Assembly (NCBI GenBank): GCA_910890315.1 | Contig: CAJVGD010000006.1 | Location: forward strand, 682,001-746,000 | Length of the DNA: 64,000 nucleotides | DNA from: Serendipita indica DSM 11827 | Lineage: Eukaryota > Basidiomycota > Agaricomycetes > Sebacinales > Serendipitaceae | Direction of reading: 5' to 3' | In this document: piece by piece, positions 44,959-57,100 of the stretch | Layout of the letters: every line of letters starts with the position of its first letter | Position numbering within the stretch: the stretch's first letter is position 1 | Program-made: the position numbers and the translations under genes | The notes under the pieces: model-generated | The model's database searches: none | What the model saw: the letters and a program-made list of their open reading frames with translations, nothing else | What the model was told of the DNA's origin: nothing

Positions 44959-45340
44959 TTGTTCGCAGGCACGTTTACATGTGCTGGCTTGAGCCAGATG
45001 CGTAAAGGAGGAGTCAAGGCTTGGAGGTCTTGTGATGTGTCCACCGTCTGATTATGAGTCCTCACACGCATGAATTGAATGACGTTCACAAAGTTTCTTT
45101 GAGTGATCGAGCTCTCGGCCACTTTGGCCGCAAAAAGTTGGGGCGTTGGCCGGTCGCCGAATGCGCGCTGAGTATTGCGGGCTAATGCAAACGATGCATT
45201 GTAAATGTTGAGAGTATCGAGGGGTGAGATTTCAGGTTGCACCCATTTGTTATGGAGCATCGCAACGAGAGGAATGCGGCCATCAGGAGCAAAGAGGCGC
45301 CAAGTTACAGTGACGATGTCTTCACATGGGCGTTACGACG
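44955..45340 (-). CDS. Unknown protein, 3' part of a gene
   Basis: One clear open frame: CEDIVTVTWRLFAPDGRIP, LVAMLHNKWVQPEISPLDTL, NIYNASFALARNTQRAFGDR, PTPQLFAAKVAESSITQRNF, VNVIQFMRVRTHNQTVD and a final PPLRIWLKPAHVNVPANK, TGA at 44955. It reads like folded protein, but I do not recognise the family. The 5' end is missing. A candidate upstream exon at about 45340-45420 in another frame starts with an Arg/Ser-rich presequence-like stretch (SSLRLPSHLQRSITRR), which would make it mitochondrial, but no clean splice joins it. The stop overlaps the start codon of the GH88/GH105 paralogue 2. Confidence 0.5.
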
Positions 45341-45429
45341 AGTTATACTGCGTTGAAGATGGCTTGGCAAGCGGAGACTCGAAGCTGCTACGGCAGTGGT
45401 AGGAGTCAACTGTTTTCGAGTGACTGCTC

Positions 45430-46221
45430 CTTGTCTCTTACTACCAATGACCACATTGTTCAGATCCTATACGCCTGATTAGAAATTCTGAGCTCATTGT
45501 GATTTTGGCCAATGGTTAATATCCCAATTCCCGATATCTCACAACGACAAGTAATGTCTATCAAGCAATCATTCTGGTCCCCAGCACCAAACTTTGCTTG
45601 CTTTGATGAGGAAATTACCAAAACCTATTCAACTTGCACAATTTCCAGAGTCGTCCATCTCAAGGAGAAATCTGCTTATTACACAATTTAGCCGGAGGGG
45701 GGCCTTCTCTTCTCTGTCTGAGCCGCTCCATCCTGTACAATCCTGTCCGTCCCCAATCTCGATAGACCAAAGCCTGCTCACACATCTAGATAGGCGCGCG
45801 ATGCACCGCCAAAATGCAACCCTTTATGGGCTCAAGGAATCCCAAAGGCGTGCGCGCGCACAAATATTATTTGCTCACCACGCTTCGATATAGATTTGAA
45901 ATATGTGAACCTGAGACAGAGGGCCGTCCTCAAGATCTGTCACCACATGGGGCCATATCTCGCTCGGAACCGTCTTATCCACCAGTGCCCCGACGTACAT
46001 CCGAAAAGGGATCATTTCGGTTGATCCTCACCGTCAGCTCAAACATCGATCAGGAAAGAGCCCAGGGTAGTATAGAGGCACTCCATCGCCCGAGCGAATG
46101 GAATGGCGTAGTATTGTAACGCAGCGTTAGATAAAACACAATCGGGCAGATGCGCAAGCGCATGGAATGTATGACACAGTATCTCGAAACATCGTCCACC
46201 ATACCAATACGGGGGTCCCTT
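45430..46221. other. Intergenic, nothing recognised
   Basis: About 0.8 kb between the unknown gene and the MFS stop codon. Short frames only. Confidence 0.45.
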
Positions 46222-48296
46222 TTAGATCGTGTAGCGGAAGAAACTCGCGTTGTCACCCTTTGTCCTCTCGGCCTCGCGCATCTCGTGGGTGTACTCCTCA
46301 GCCTTCAGTGGCCAGCCATTCTCCCTTGCAACGCGGTCGCGGCGCGCGTTTTCATATCGGAGGTAGATGGTCATGAAGATGCAAAGGACAACCGACATGG
46401 CGTGCATGCCAATGAGTACGGCAAAGCCGGGCTTGTAACGTGGGGCATCCTTGCTCTGGAAGAGGTAGCTCGCAAGCACACCACCAAGGTTACCAAAGGC
46501 GACGTGCAGTCCAAGTCCGACAGCACTAGAGGAACATTATTAAGATGGCGGCACCCTTGGGATATGCTAAGTACTCACCGCTTGGTCGAACCACCGATAT
46601 TGTTGCTATTCCATGCGACACCACCCGGGACGTTTGCGTAGATACCCGACGCGGCAAGGAATGTGCCAGCATATTGGACGTGAATGTTGGCCGAGGAGAT
46701 GAGCATGACCATGCCGGTGAGCGCGAGCAAGCAGAATCCAATCATGAAGATACCGCGCTGTTTGTACCTGTCCGCTGCAAATCCACCCGAGATTGTGAAC
46801 ACACAAGCCACGACATAGGGAGGGACGGTCATGAGCTGAGCCTTGTTGTCCTTGTATCCCATAGACTTGATGATGGTCGGCAAGAAGAGGGAAATGCTGT
46901 AGAGAGCAGTGTAGATTCCAAATGTCGCAATCATGTGCACCCAGATCTTCCAGTCGGTCAATGCATCCTTGACGTACGCGTACGAGAATTCGTCGGCGAG
47001 CGAGGTGCGGTCTTCGGTGAGACGGCGCTGCACTTCGTCGCGCTCATCTTGGGCAAGGAATTTGGCCGTGTGGGGGAAGTCATGGATTTGGAAGTAGGCC
47101 CAGACAGCGACGATAAACGTGAGGATGCCCTCAAGAATCTGTCACGGGTGGTCATGAGCATGCCGAAGAGCATATTACACGGGCAAATACTCACAAAGAT
47201 CCAGCTCCAGCCTTCAAGACCGCCCTTGCCATGCATTTCAGTGATACCACGAGCGAGCAAGCCACCAAAGGCACCAGCGGCGGTCGCAGCAGAGAAGAAG
47301 ATGGCCCTGCACACGGGTGAGCACGAGAACTATGATGAAGATGGCGACGCACATGCGAAGACCACATTCGTGACGACGGTACCAGGTCGTAATGTAGAAA
47401 TTGACACCGGGGAACCTGCCCAGACAACCAGTGAGCAAGCGGGAGTCAAAAAGAGAGGATGAACGTACAGGCCGCCCTCGAAGAAGCCAAGGATAGCGCG
47501 AAGTGCAAGAAGCTGATGATACGTCTTGACAAAGCCCATCACGACCGTTGAGAGTGCCCAGAGGACCATGATCAATGAGAACCAAAAGGCTGGGCGGGTA
47601 CGCTTCAACATGATGTTGCTCGGCACTTCAGCGGCTGCAATAGGAGTTTAGCCAACCGGAGGTTCCCCACGGACGATAATGAGCACATACCGACATAGAA
47701 TGGGAAGAAGATTGCCAAGGCGTTATTGTAATCAAGACCTAGAAGCCAAGATATCAGCCGGGAAAACGATGACCATCAAGCGCGATGGACGAACCTTTCA
47801 TGTTGAGGGAGGTCTCGAGTTTCTGAATGCGGGGTCAGCAATGATGCGGGGGAAAGCATGTGAAAATGCGAGGTGGAGAGAGAGACTGACAGCTAGGCGA
47901 GCGTTTCCTGAATGCCAAGCAGGGGTAAGTCAAAATGCCATGATACGAGCGAACGTTGCATACCGATGTTTGTGCGATCCTGTGGAGCGCGTGATTATGT
48001 CGAGAACACGATCAGTGGCTATTGATTTGAATTTGTGGGGGTCAGACATACAAGGAAAGAGAGTCTGAGGGATTTGATGAGTTTCATGTGAATAATGAGC
48101 CAGATTATGCATGTACGCACAGGTAGAGGAGTGCAAGGAAGGGAACGATGTTCCTGTCGAGCTTCCAGAGGAGGGCCTTTGTGCGCTGTGCGTCAAAGCC
48201 CTGGCCTTCGAGGGCCCTCTCCTTGATGGACGACGACGACTTTGAAGTCGACTCTGTCACATCGACGTGGGTCATTTTTTCCTTCTCAGATGCCAT
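46222..48296 (-). CDS. Major facilitator superfamily transporter, Dal5/Tna1-like anion:cation symporter family
   Basis: Plasma-membrane uptake carrier. ATG 48296 with a long cytoplasmic Ser/Lys-rich N-terminus, then KLDRNIVPFLALLYL (helix 1). Helices continue with NNALAIFFPFYVAAEVPSNI, WFSLIMVLWALSTVVMGFV, LLALRAILGFFEGG and NFYITTWYRRHECGLRMCVA, the last matching the WYRR-E--LR signature of this group. The second half has WIFILEGILTFIVAVWAYF, SLFLPTIIKSMGYKDNKAQ, VVACVFTISGGFAADRYKQR, GLGLHVAFGNLGGVLASYLF and a cytoplasmic tail rich in charged residues. Twelve helices expected. The substrate (allantoate, nicotinate, organic or sugar acids) cannot be told. It stands between GH88/GH105 genes, so uptake of uronic-acid breakdown products is possible but not shown. 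Confidence 0.88.
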
Positions 48297-49424
48297 GGTG
48301 GACTAGGACTAGTGGAGAGCGAGCAGGAAGACCTAGAGAAGGGAGAGAAGACCTAGAGGCAGGGGGGAGGTCAGGCAGGATGAGAAAACACGCGGACAGG
48401 AGCAGATTATATAGCTCTCTTGACGTGCCGAAATTGTTTATTTGGTCGAGTTGCTGGCGATGAAAATGCGTGCCAGGCGGACATGGGCTCCTGAACTTCT
48501 CACCATCCGAAGCAGGACCGGGCCTGCCTTCTAAGAATAGAATAAACGCTGTCCTTGGCGTCGCAGCCCTGCACAGGCGCCCTGTCTCCGCTTCTTCCGC
48601 ATGCGATTTCCCCAATATGAGCCAGAGGGGCGATAACCCCGCACGGGGGCAGTAAACACGCGCAAAGTGTCTCATTACAGATGTAATGATCCCTGATTTT
48701 TGTATCTATTTCTTGGCTTTCCAAGTAATCTTGAGTAGCCTCGAGAGTGCCGGCGGAATCGGTTGGGGCGCCTTCGTGAGAAGCTAAGGTTCACCGGGGG
48801 ATATGATGTTGCGACGTATGTGTCAAATTGGGAGTGCAACCGCTATCAGCACCCATTCAATTGGATATCCCCGCACAAATTTTATCTTCCCGTTTCAGCA
48901 TAACGCCCAATGAATTCTCCACAAAATCCGCCACGGGTCGCGCTAATGTCAACATATAATATTGAGTATGTTCAACCCCACCATACACGGAGCAGCCTTC
49001 GTGTGCGAGAGATGCCAACCTCTTTCAAGAGCGATGCAAGGCTGAGAATGGGTGTGATATGCGACCGAACCAAAGGCTGTACATGTCCCACACCAGCACA
49101 TAAACTCAAAATGAAAATGATGCACCCTCTTTTTCACAGTATTTGGCATCGATTTTGGGCTAATATCCGCCGAGGTCGCCGTTTGACTCCTCTAGCGCTA
49201 TGACCGCGCGCTCCACCTGTAAGTAGGGCACCATCCACGCCTTGAATGCCCCTTTGTTGCACTTCGAAATATGATTCGGGTGTGCGGCGACGGAGTTTAG
49301 AAGTCGTGGTCGAGTTCAAGCTGTCAACAGCTCCAAAATTAGTCTCGGAGATGAATTCTTCGAATGGCTAACATCGTAATGGAAATATGATATATCCACA
49401 TTAAGATTAGGCGCTAATCTAGTC
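48297..49424. other. Intergenic, about 1.1 kb
   Basis: MFS promoter side and the 3' flank of GH88/GH105 paralogue 3. No gene or repeat recognised. Confidence 0.45.
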
Positions 49425-50845
49425 CTAATGTGACCATCCAATGCTCAAGAGTGTCGGGGCAGCCCAGGTTTGCTTATATTTGCAAAAGTCCCTGTAGGCA
49501 GCCTGGAGTAGGAGGACGAAAGCCTGTCCTTCGGGACTCTGCGCGCCGAGCTCCCACCAGCTGAGTGGGTTGACGACGCTCTTGAGGGTGCCATCATCAG
49601 CAATCTGCGTCTCAACCCACTTGAACGCCTTTTCTGCGTTGTGAATCCATTGCTCGTTGCCCGTCTGTACGGCCAAACGGTACGTGGCAGAGGCAAGCAG
49701 CGCCGTCCATGCTGCGTCGGAAAAGTCGTCAGGGAGGTTGGCGTGGTTGGGAGAGATCCGTCTGGTTTCTAGAGAGAAGATTCGATTAGCTATAGTTCCA
49801 AACGAAGAGTAGCCCGGTTTTCAGGGACAGAAACGGGAAGGGGGGAGGCGATTGACCCAGGACGCTATAAGAAAAGGAAGACAAACCTGGTATTGCCATG
49901 CAGCATTGATCAATTCACCCGTCCAACCAGCTAGTTCCCACATGTCTGGAATAAGCTGGAACGCAAACTGGGATTTGGCCATTGTCTGTAGCGTCCGCGT
50001 CGCTCCGGCCGCAACCCATGCCATACCTATACTTTGTTAGTCCAATGTTCAAAGCAAACGCAATACCATTACTGACCAGTTCCCCAGAATGACGGATCTT
50101 GCCATGAGCCCATCATGACATGGTGCCACAAGCAGGTGCCATTCGTATCCTTTAAGATTTCGCGATAGAGTCCAATCTGCCTCTTGCCTTCTTTGACAAG
50201 GGTAATATTACCGGTAAGCGCTCCATAATATGAGATGAATGGAGGAGCCATGTACACAAAGTCGTTCCACGGCTGAACCTCGCTCTCTCGATGGGAAATG
50301 GCACCGTTGGGCGCGCGGGGCACGTCGTTGAGAAGGAAGTCGAGCTGATCCGCCGCGGCCCGGAAGTAGGTTGGGTCTTGTAGGGTGCTATTGGCAAGCA
50401 AGACGGCAACACCCATACTGGCAGGATCACCGGACGCTCCATCGCCATCCATGATGGGTTTCTTACCAGGAACTCTCCCGGCAAGGGCACTGAGAGTTAT
50501 TGGGGTATGTTTAGCGCGTATTGAATTGGTGAGGGGAATGACATACTATTGGGCAATCTTGATCACGGGCGAGTCGGCAGACAAGACGCGGGGAGGAGGA
50601 AAGGGTTTCTTGCCATAGACGGAGACATCCGGTTCGTCGAGTTCGAGCAAGGCCTCTGTGGCGGTTCCGTTCTCCCAGCTGATGAATGTTAGAATGAGTG
50701 GATTTGATCTAGAAAATGCTTACCTGTAGTGGATAATGTTGAGCATCTTGTCCTTGACCTTGGCTACGGTATCGTCGCTGAGCCCGAGGGCTGAGACGGA
50801 GAGAGATGCAAACGAGAGTGTGATAAACGAGTGAAGGAGACGCAT
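49425..50845 (-). CDS. Secreted six-hairpin glycosidase, GH88/GH105 type, paralogue 3
   Basis: ATG 50845, signal peptide MRLLHSFITLSFASLSVSAL, then LSDDTVAKVKDKMLNIIHY and SWENGTATEALLELDEPDVS. Core: DGDGASGDPASMGVAVLLAN, NDVPRAPNGAISHRESEVQP, WNDFVYMAPPFISYYGALTG (catalytic Asp in WNDF), KRQIGLYREILKDTNGTCLW and HHVMMGSWQDPSFWGTGQ. Then GMAWVAAGATRTLQTMAKSQ and, after an intron, DAAWTALLASATYRLAVQTG; the end is SPEGQAFVLLLQAAYRDFCK. It differs from paralogues 1 and 2 in lying on the far side of the MFS gene. The three share the whole architecture and probably arose by duplication. Confidence 0.78.
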
Positions 50846-51415
50846 GTTGGCGTCGACAAAGTCTTTCAGAAAATGAGAGTGCGGGGTAACCGTTGAGAAG
50901 AATGATGCGCAAAGTTAAAGGGCTTAAGTAGCATCTTTGGAGAAGCAGCACGGAGATTCGAAATTATTGGAGCGATGTCAGAGAATTAGGCCGTGGGCAA
51001 ATTCTAGCACAAGGGTCGGACATAGCATGCGTCTGTAACGCATCTGTGATTGCAAACTCCGTCCTCCCTACGGCTTCTCACAGAATAATACCATCTGCAT
51101 ATCAAAGTATCCTGGAGACCAGAGGTTGGCCATATTTTGTCCATTATTGTGCCAAGGGGTTTGCACCGATCCTCGCCGGACGAGATGTTTCGGAGAATCA
51201 GGGGACTCGGCCGGCCTCTGAGAGGATTCCTGATCGACCTCGTGTTCTCCGAGTGTCCCCAGGAGTTGCGCGACTGATGGGTGGGATTTGGGGATGTTGC
51301 TCTGCTAAAAGGGAACCGTCTCAGGTGGTGAACAACTCAGTCTACTGTTGGCCACGCCGAGTGCACTCGGTTTATCCCATAATTCTCTAAAATATCAAGA
51401 GTATTCCAAAACAAC
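50846..51415. other. Divergent promoter region, GH88/GH105 paralogue 3 and AMPK1-CBM gene
   Basis: 570 bp between divergent start codons. No individual element assigned. Confidence 0.45.
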
Positions 51416-52907
51416 ATGTCTGATTTTCACGAAGCAACATTTACATGGTACGTGCTCTCTTCCGTACACGCTAGGGCCGTAATGACCGCCACGCGATTTC
51501 AAACAGGCCGGCGGGTCCTTCAAAAGTCGTGGTCACGGGTCCATTCGACGGCGTATGTATGCACTATTCCCATCCATCTCTTCTCAATGCTCCTAGTGGT
51601 CTGGCTCGACCATCTTGACCAAGTCGAACGACGGCTTCTCTGTTGTGGTCAAATTGCCGTGGAACGGTGCGCCTCCCATTCATTCCGATCCCAAAACCTG
51701 TTCATTGACGACTTGATCAATAGAGAAAGTACCCTACAAATTCATCGTCGACGGCCAGTGGACCGTAGCCGCCTCGGAACCCACCGAACGCGACGGCAGT
51801 GGTAACATTAACAACATCTATACGTCTCCAACAAAGCCTATTGTACAAGAAGTCAAAGATACTGCATCGGATCTTGCAGACTCTGCCTTGGCCACCAAAG
51901 GTGCACCGACCATTACATCCTATGTCGCCTCTGGCCTTGGCGCAGCCATTGCGTCCGTGACCGGCTATGACCCTATCAATCCTCAACAGGTGCATGTGCC
52001 CTCTCTCTTTTGGTACCCCATACTCATATCCGAAAGATTCCCGTCGAAGAGGCAAAGACTGTTTCTGGTATGTTGTTCATTCACTGAAAAGCTGATTCTC
52101 ATACTCTGCAGAACCTGATGCGACAAAGGCAGAACCCGCTCCAACCGTTGAAACCGTGTCGGATCCAATCCCCGTCAAGGCGGAAGCCCCCGTGGTCAGT
52201 ATCAGTACTCTAGCTTCCTTTTTTCTCACAAGTTTGCAATATAGGCTACTGATGAATCGAAGCCCCTTGAAGCCGTCAGTACCTCAGCGTCAGCGGCTGT
52301 TTCGCAAACGACTGCCGCCATCTCAGATACGGTACAAAAGGTTCAAGAAACTGTCACAAGTGGCACAGAGGCCGTCACCAAATCAGAAGTCAATGGTGTA
52401 GTGGTGGACAAGGCTCCCGAACCGTACAAAGAGGCCAAGACTGACGAGCCAGTGCTCGTGGTTGATGCGCCTGAGCCGTATAAAGAGGCCAATGGCACAC
52501 TCCCCGCAGAGAAACTCGAAGAGGCTCCTCCCTCGGCTACGGAGACAACCAGCGCGTCTGCCGCGTCCAAGGATGAGTCTACAACCACCGAGACGAAGAA
52601 AGACGGGCCGTCGGCAGCAGCTGAGGAGAAAAAGGAAGAAACCAAAGATGCAACTCCACGCGCGTCAACGACTTCACCACCGCGTACCTCCACTCAGGCC
52701 ACGACATCTCCACCGACGACACCAAAGAAGATGCGCTTCCCCGGTCGACGAAGTTCCGAGGCACATTCGTTGACCGGTAGCGAGTCGGCGGATTCGCCAA
52801 ACGCCAAACGCAAGAAACGCGAGTCGTTCTTTGGAAAGATCAAGCACGCATTCTCTGGATCGCCGGAGAAGAAGAAGGGGAGCAAAGTGGTGTCAGAGGC
52901 GTCTTAG
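51416..52907 (+). CDS. AMPK1 glycogen-binding (CBM48-like) domain protein, Crp1/Mdg1-like
   Basis: Seven exons (51416-51447, 51507-51552, 51597-51666, 51724-51989, 52037-52067, 52112-52194, 52245-52907). The N-terminal domain reads MSDFHEATFTW, AGPSKVVVTGPFDGWSGSTI, LTKSNDGFSVVVKLPWNEKV and YKFIVDGQWTVAASEPTERD, with NINNIYTSPT: the beta-sandwich of AMPK beta-type carbohydrate modules with its sugar-binding Trp residues. The remaining two thirds is low complexity (Ala, Glu, Thr, Ser), with a repeated DAPEPYKEA/KAPEPYKEA motif and a basic end (NAKRKKRESFFGKIKHAFSG). The yeast relatives Crp1 and Mdg1 share this layout; their cellular job is not well defined. A broken partial copy of the first exons follows at 53602. 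Confidence 0.88.
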
Positions 52908-53601
52908 ACGCTCTTGATTGCGACAATGTGTCAATTTTGTACCCGACCAACAGCCTCCATTTCGCCATCGAAGCGGCTCTGTATCGACCAAACGACTCTA
53001 TCAATGTCCTCTCATGTGCTTCTCCATCTCATTTCAACTCTGGTTCCAATAGACTGGTCGGTCGAGTCGGTTACATATCCAACGAATACGACCGACTGTG
53101 ATATGTATTCAGCTGTGGCGGACGGAATTGGAGGAGGCTATATTCTTTTCCGTCAGCGTCTACGCTTTGGCTATCGGCATCGTCCATCCCCCTGCACCAT
53201 GCACCAACATTTTCTCCTGTCTCCCGTCTTCTCCTCATCTTCTTGATTAAATGCTTTCCCCATGACCACGTTTTCTTCCGGCTTGGGGCTTTTATTATCA
53301 CGGATAGGTTACTCCACCCAGTTGTCACATATGTGTCACGACTCTTTCCAATGCCAGTGTGTTGTTATCTCTACCTTTCTAGGGCAAACTGACTCGAGTT
53401 CGTGGATTCTGAGGTACTCATATACCCCACACACCCGGCTTTATCGACCTCATCTCATTTCGTTGATGGCTAATTCAAAGGTGGAGTCTATGTGTTGATA
53501 TCTGACAGAGTTGGCCACTTTCTTCTTTTGCTGGTCGTTACGCCCTAACTGCACGACAGCTCCTCTGATAAACCAGAGAAATTCCTCTGCTGCCTAGCGT
53601 C
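52908..53601. other. 3' flank of the AMPK1-CBM gene, no gene seen
   Basis: About 0.7 kb between the gene and its degenerate duplicate; nothing recognised. Confidence 0.45.
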
Positions 53602-54001
53602 ATGTCTAATCTTCACGAGTTACCTTCAAATGGTCAGACATCCTGCTCGAAGCGCAATACTGGGTTACTCACACTCACGTCTATCAGGCCTCCTGGACCT
53701 GATAGGGTGGTCATTACTGGCTCTTTTGATAATTTAGGTGCGTCTTAATGCGATTCATATCTGATTTATTGTGCTTCAGTGGTCTAAATTCACGATGTTG
53801 GCAAAGACAAGCGAAGGACTCCTTGCGGTAGTCCGCTTGCCTTGGAACAATTAGTTGACAGGAAGCGGACCAGGAAATTTGCTGGTCGTGACGTCGATCC
53901 TAGAAAAGGTGCACTACAAGTACTATCAGCCGATGCCCTGTTTTTATGTTCCCGTCCAGACGTACCCACCCGCTTTCTGTCCCTTCCAGTTTTATAATTA
54001 G
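53602..54001 (+). pseudogene. Degenerate duplicate of the 5' half of the AMPK1-CBM gene
   Basis: ATG 53602 opens MSNLHELPSN against MSDFHEATFTW in the parent, but the first exon is one base shorter, so the splice phase is lost. After an intron at the parent position, PPGPDRVVITGSFDNL parallels PAGPSKVVVTGPFDGW. After the next intron, WSKFTMLAKTSEGLLAVVRL then PWNN parallels WSGSTILTKSNDGFSVVVKL then PWNE. At the third intron the GT donor is gone (ATTAGT), and EKVHYKYYQ parallels EKVPYKFIVDG after a CTAG acceptor. The low-complexity C-terminal part is missing, and the frame ends at a stop near 54000. Intron positions are conserved, so this was a DNA-level duplication, not a retrocopy. Confidence 0.75.
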
Positions 54002-54139
54002 GCGCTAGAGCTCTTTGTGTCCGACAGGCTTTGTACAAATGCAATTATATTGTGTCCTCTATGAGAATCGGGCCTAACGCGACAAACAAGATATCCTACA
54101 CGACGAGAATATCGGTAGATGGAAAGTATGAAGGAGCTA

Positions 54140-57100
54140 TCAATCGTATCGGAGCGCAACCGAGTCACTCGGAGGCGGAGGACCCCGCGGCGGTGGTGGT
54201 CCTCCATTCTGTGGACCATAGGAATGACGAGGTTGCTGTCGCTGCTGCGGTGGTCCTCTGAACCCCAGGGGTGGAGGTAAACCATTGGGACCGGGTCCAG
54301 GTTGAGGTGCACCATACGACAGTGAGCCGGGAGGGCCGTGCATATGAAGTGGTGGTGGGATGCCCATAGGCGGGAATCCATTCGGCCCAGGGCCATGACC
54401 AGGATGTCCACCGTGCATGCGTCCCATGCCATGCGGTGGAGGACCTCCACGGCCTCGCATTCCACCGCGCATTCCGCCACCGTGAAAGCCATACGGCGGT
54501 CCATTCTGATTCCCTCGATACTGGTGATGATGCTGGTTTGGGGGAGGTGCGGGTATGGCCTTTTTGCGCTTGTCGAGTTCGTGCGACGCGTCAAACTTTG
54601 GAATGCTGATGGAGAATTAATCCGAGACTATGCGACAATACATTAAACTCACGTCTTTGGATCCGCAGGAAGCGGTGATGTCCAAAAGTAGTCGTGCAAA
54701 AGAGCTTGGGACGCTGAGGGGCGTTTGGATGGATCCGGTGTCAACAACGCGTCGATGAGCGAGTGAGTATCCTCCGTCATGCTATGGTTGGATCAGCTCG
54801 ATGTCTCCTGTAATATGAAATCCTCGCCTTGGACATTGCCGTGAAAGGAAATTACGCAGGTCCTTGGGTCTCTCTTTGAACATCTTGATGCCGTCCAGTC
54901 CTGGAAGATTTTCAAAGTCTGGCCAAGATTCACGTGTCGGCGTTCCGCAAAGCCACCAAATCTTCTCGAGTTGGTCCATATCCGACGAGCCCTGGAAGAT
55001 TGGATGGCGTAAAAACATTTCTGCGAGTATACATCTAGATGAGATGTTAGTAGGGAACATCCACATGGTACTAACTCACCCAACACCCCACATGTCAATT
55101 TCTGGCCCATAGTAGCGTTCACCCATCAAGAGCTCGGGTGGTCTGTACCAACGCGTAACGACGCAGTTTGTATACTTTTCCAATCGATTTGAGATTCGCT
55201 CTTGTTTGGATCTTTTGATGAATGGACGAGCTAGACCAAAGTCGGCTATCTGGAGGACACCTTCATTTGACACCAGAATATTAGCCGCTTTGATATCGCG
55301 ATGAACGATATGGTTCTGCGGCCGGTCAGTCAAAGTGAGAGTGTAGATGTCATTGTACTGACGTCGTGCATGTACTCCACTCCCTCGAATAATTGTTTCA
55401 TGTACAACTTGATGTGCGATTGACTCAGTTGGACAGAGTTGTTCTCCAAGAGGCCCGCAAGGTCATGATCCATGTAAGGAAATACGACATAGACTGAGCC
55501 TGCTTCCTTTGGCGTTCCTAATCGCGAGTAAATCCCAACCAAAAGGGACGACCATTCGACATACTTGGCATGACCACGATATCCAACACCTTGACAATAT
55601 TCGGGTGGCTCAATGCTTTGAGGATCTTGATCTCTCGTAGCGCCGTAATGGGCATGCCCTCCTTTTCGCTGTGCATAATAATCCTCTTGAGTGCGACATC
55701 GCCACCGCCACCTTTTGACGCATCCTGACGCCGTGCCTGGTGGACCTCACTACACGAGTTGAGTATTTATTCATCGGGGAGAATAGCAGCCGCTACGTAC
55801 CCAAATGTGCCTTCTCCCAGCTTTTGCATCATAATATACTCGCTGATCCGACCAGATCCAACAAACTCGCGACCGTATGCCAGCCTTTCTTCTTCTTTGC
55901 CGCGTACTGTGGCTACTTTGTGGCTCGCCTTTGCTGATTTGGTAGACTGTAGGTCGGTCTTTACCTCTGGTGGTGGAACCGGTTGCTCTGGACGCGAATA
56001 GGTTGCCGGTGCTGGTGGAGGGACTTGCACTGGAGGATGCGGTTGCAGCTGGGATGGTTGTGAAGAGTCAAAATGCGCTTGGTGTGACATGGAAAAGGTT
56101 GGCCTCGGAGGGAGCGCATGTACAGGTGGTGGAGGCGACCTCCTTCCATCCTCATTCTTCTTTGGAGGGGGGTCTGTATCCATTCTAGGGGGCGGTGTTT
56201 GTGGGCGACGCCCTGGAGGAGTACTTGGTCGAGGAGGTGCAACATCCGAGATGCGATCGAGAAGACTTGGACGGTGCGAAGGAGACGGATGCCGATCTCT
56301 TGATCTGTTATCGTCGTATCTCCGGCCTTCGTCGTGATACCTGATCGGTGACCGTCGTCTATACTCTGGTGTTCTAGGTCTGTACGAGTTGTAGCGCTCT
56401 GGAGGTGGGGAAGGTCTCCGAGGTAGTCTGTAATCTTCGCGTGTATCGTCTCTTGGATGGCGTGCATTGTATCCACGGTCCGGGGACCAGTTGCGGCGAG
56501 GCGAGTGAGGACGACCGTAAAAGTCACCTTTGGGAGGAGAATTATACCCTCTCCCTCCCCGGTAATCGGGAGATCGCACGGAATGGTCTCGTCGTCGCCA
56601 GTCATCACGTCCATCGTCATTCCTCCCACTGGAAACATGGGGATCCCGCCGCGGCGGCGGCGGCGTGCGGTCCCGCCTTCTGTCATCATACCCTCTCGGG
56701 CTACCCCTTCCGTGATGATGATAGGACCGTTCCCCACGAGGACTTCGATCCCTTCCAGGAACATACGAATCATGTCGACTGCGCTCATGTCCGTGTGAAT
56801 GATGTCCAGAATCATACTCTCTTCTCCCCTCTGAACGCTTGTAATCTCCTTGTTTCGACCTATCGCTCGGTGGGGCACCGCTCGCAGACGAAGGCGAAGG
56901 AGAGCGTCGTCGAGGCGGGGTCGACGCCTTGCCATTGCTCAGGTCGACTTTCGGCAGCTCTTTGATCATATGCCCCTTTGTCTTGAACGGAAACGCGACT
57001 TTGGGTTTTGCAACCGGCTTGATGTCCAGACGAGCGGCCAAGCTCATTCCCTCTGTCGCAGCGTCCGCCTTGGGGCTCACTCCATCCCTATTTGGGGCAG

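Noticed and set aside
46545-47462. Plus-strand open frame of about 300 residues
   Set aside because: Antisense to MFS transporter exons with clear membrane helices; composition is that of a shadow frame.
55961-56965. Long alternative frames on both strands in the CDK9 N-terminal region
   Set aside because: GC-rich, Arg/Ser-coding repeats keep all frames open; only one frame leads into the kinase domain.
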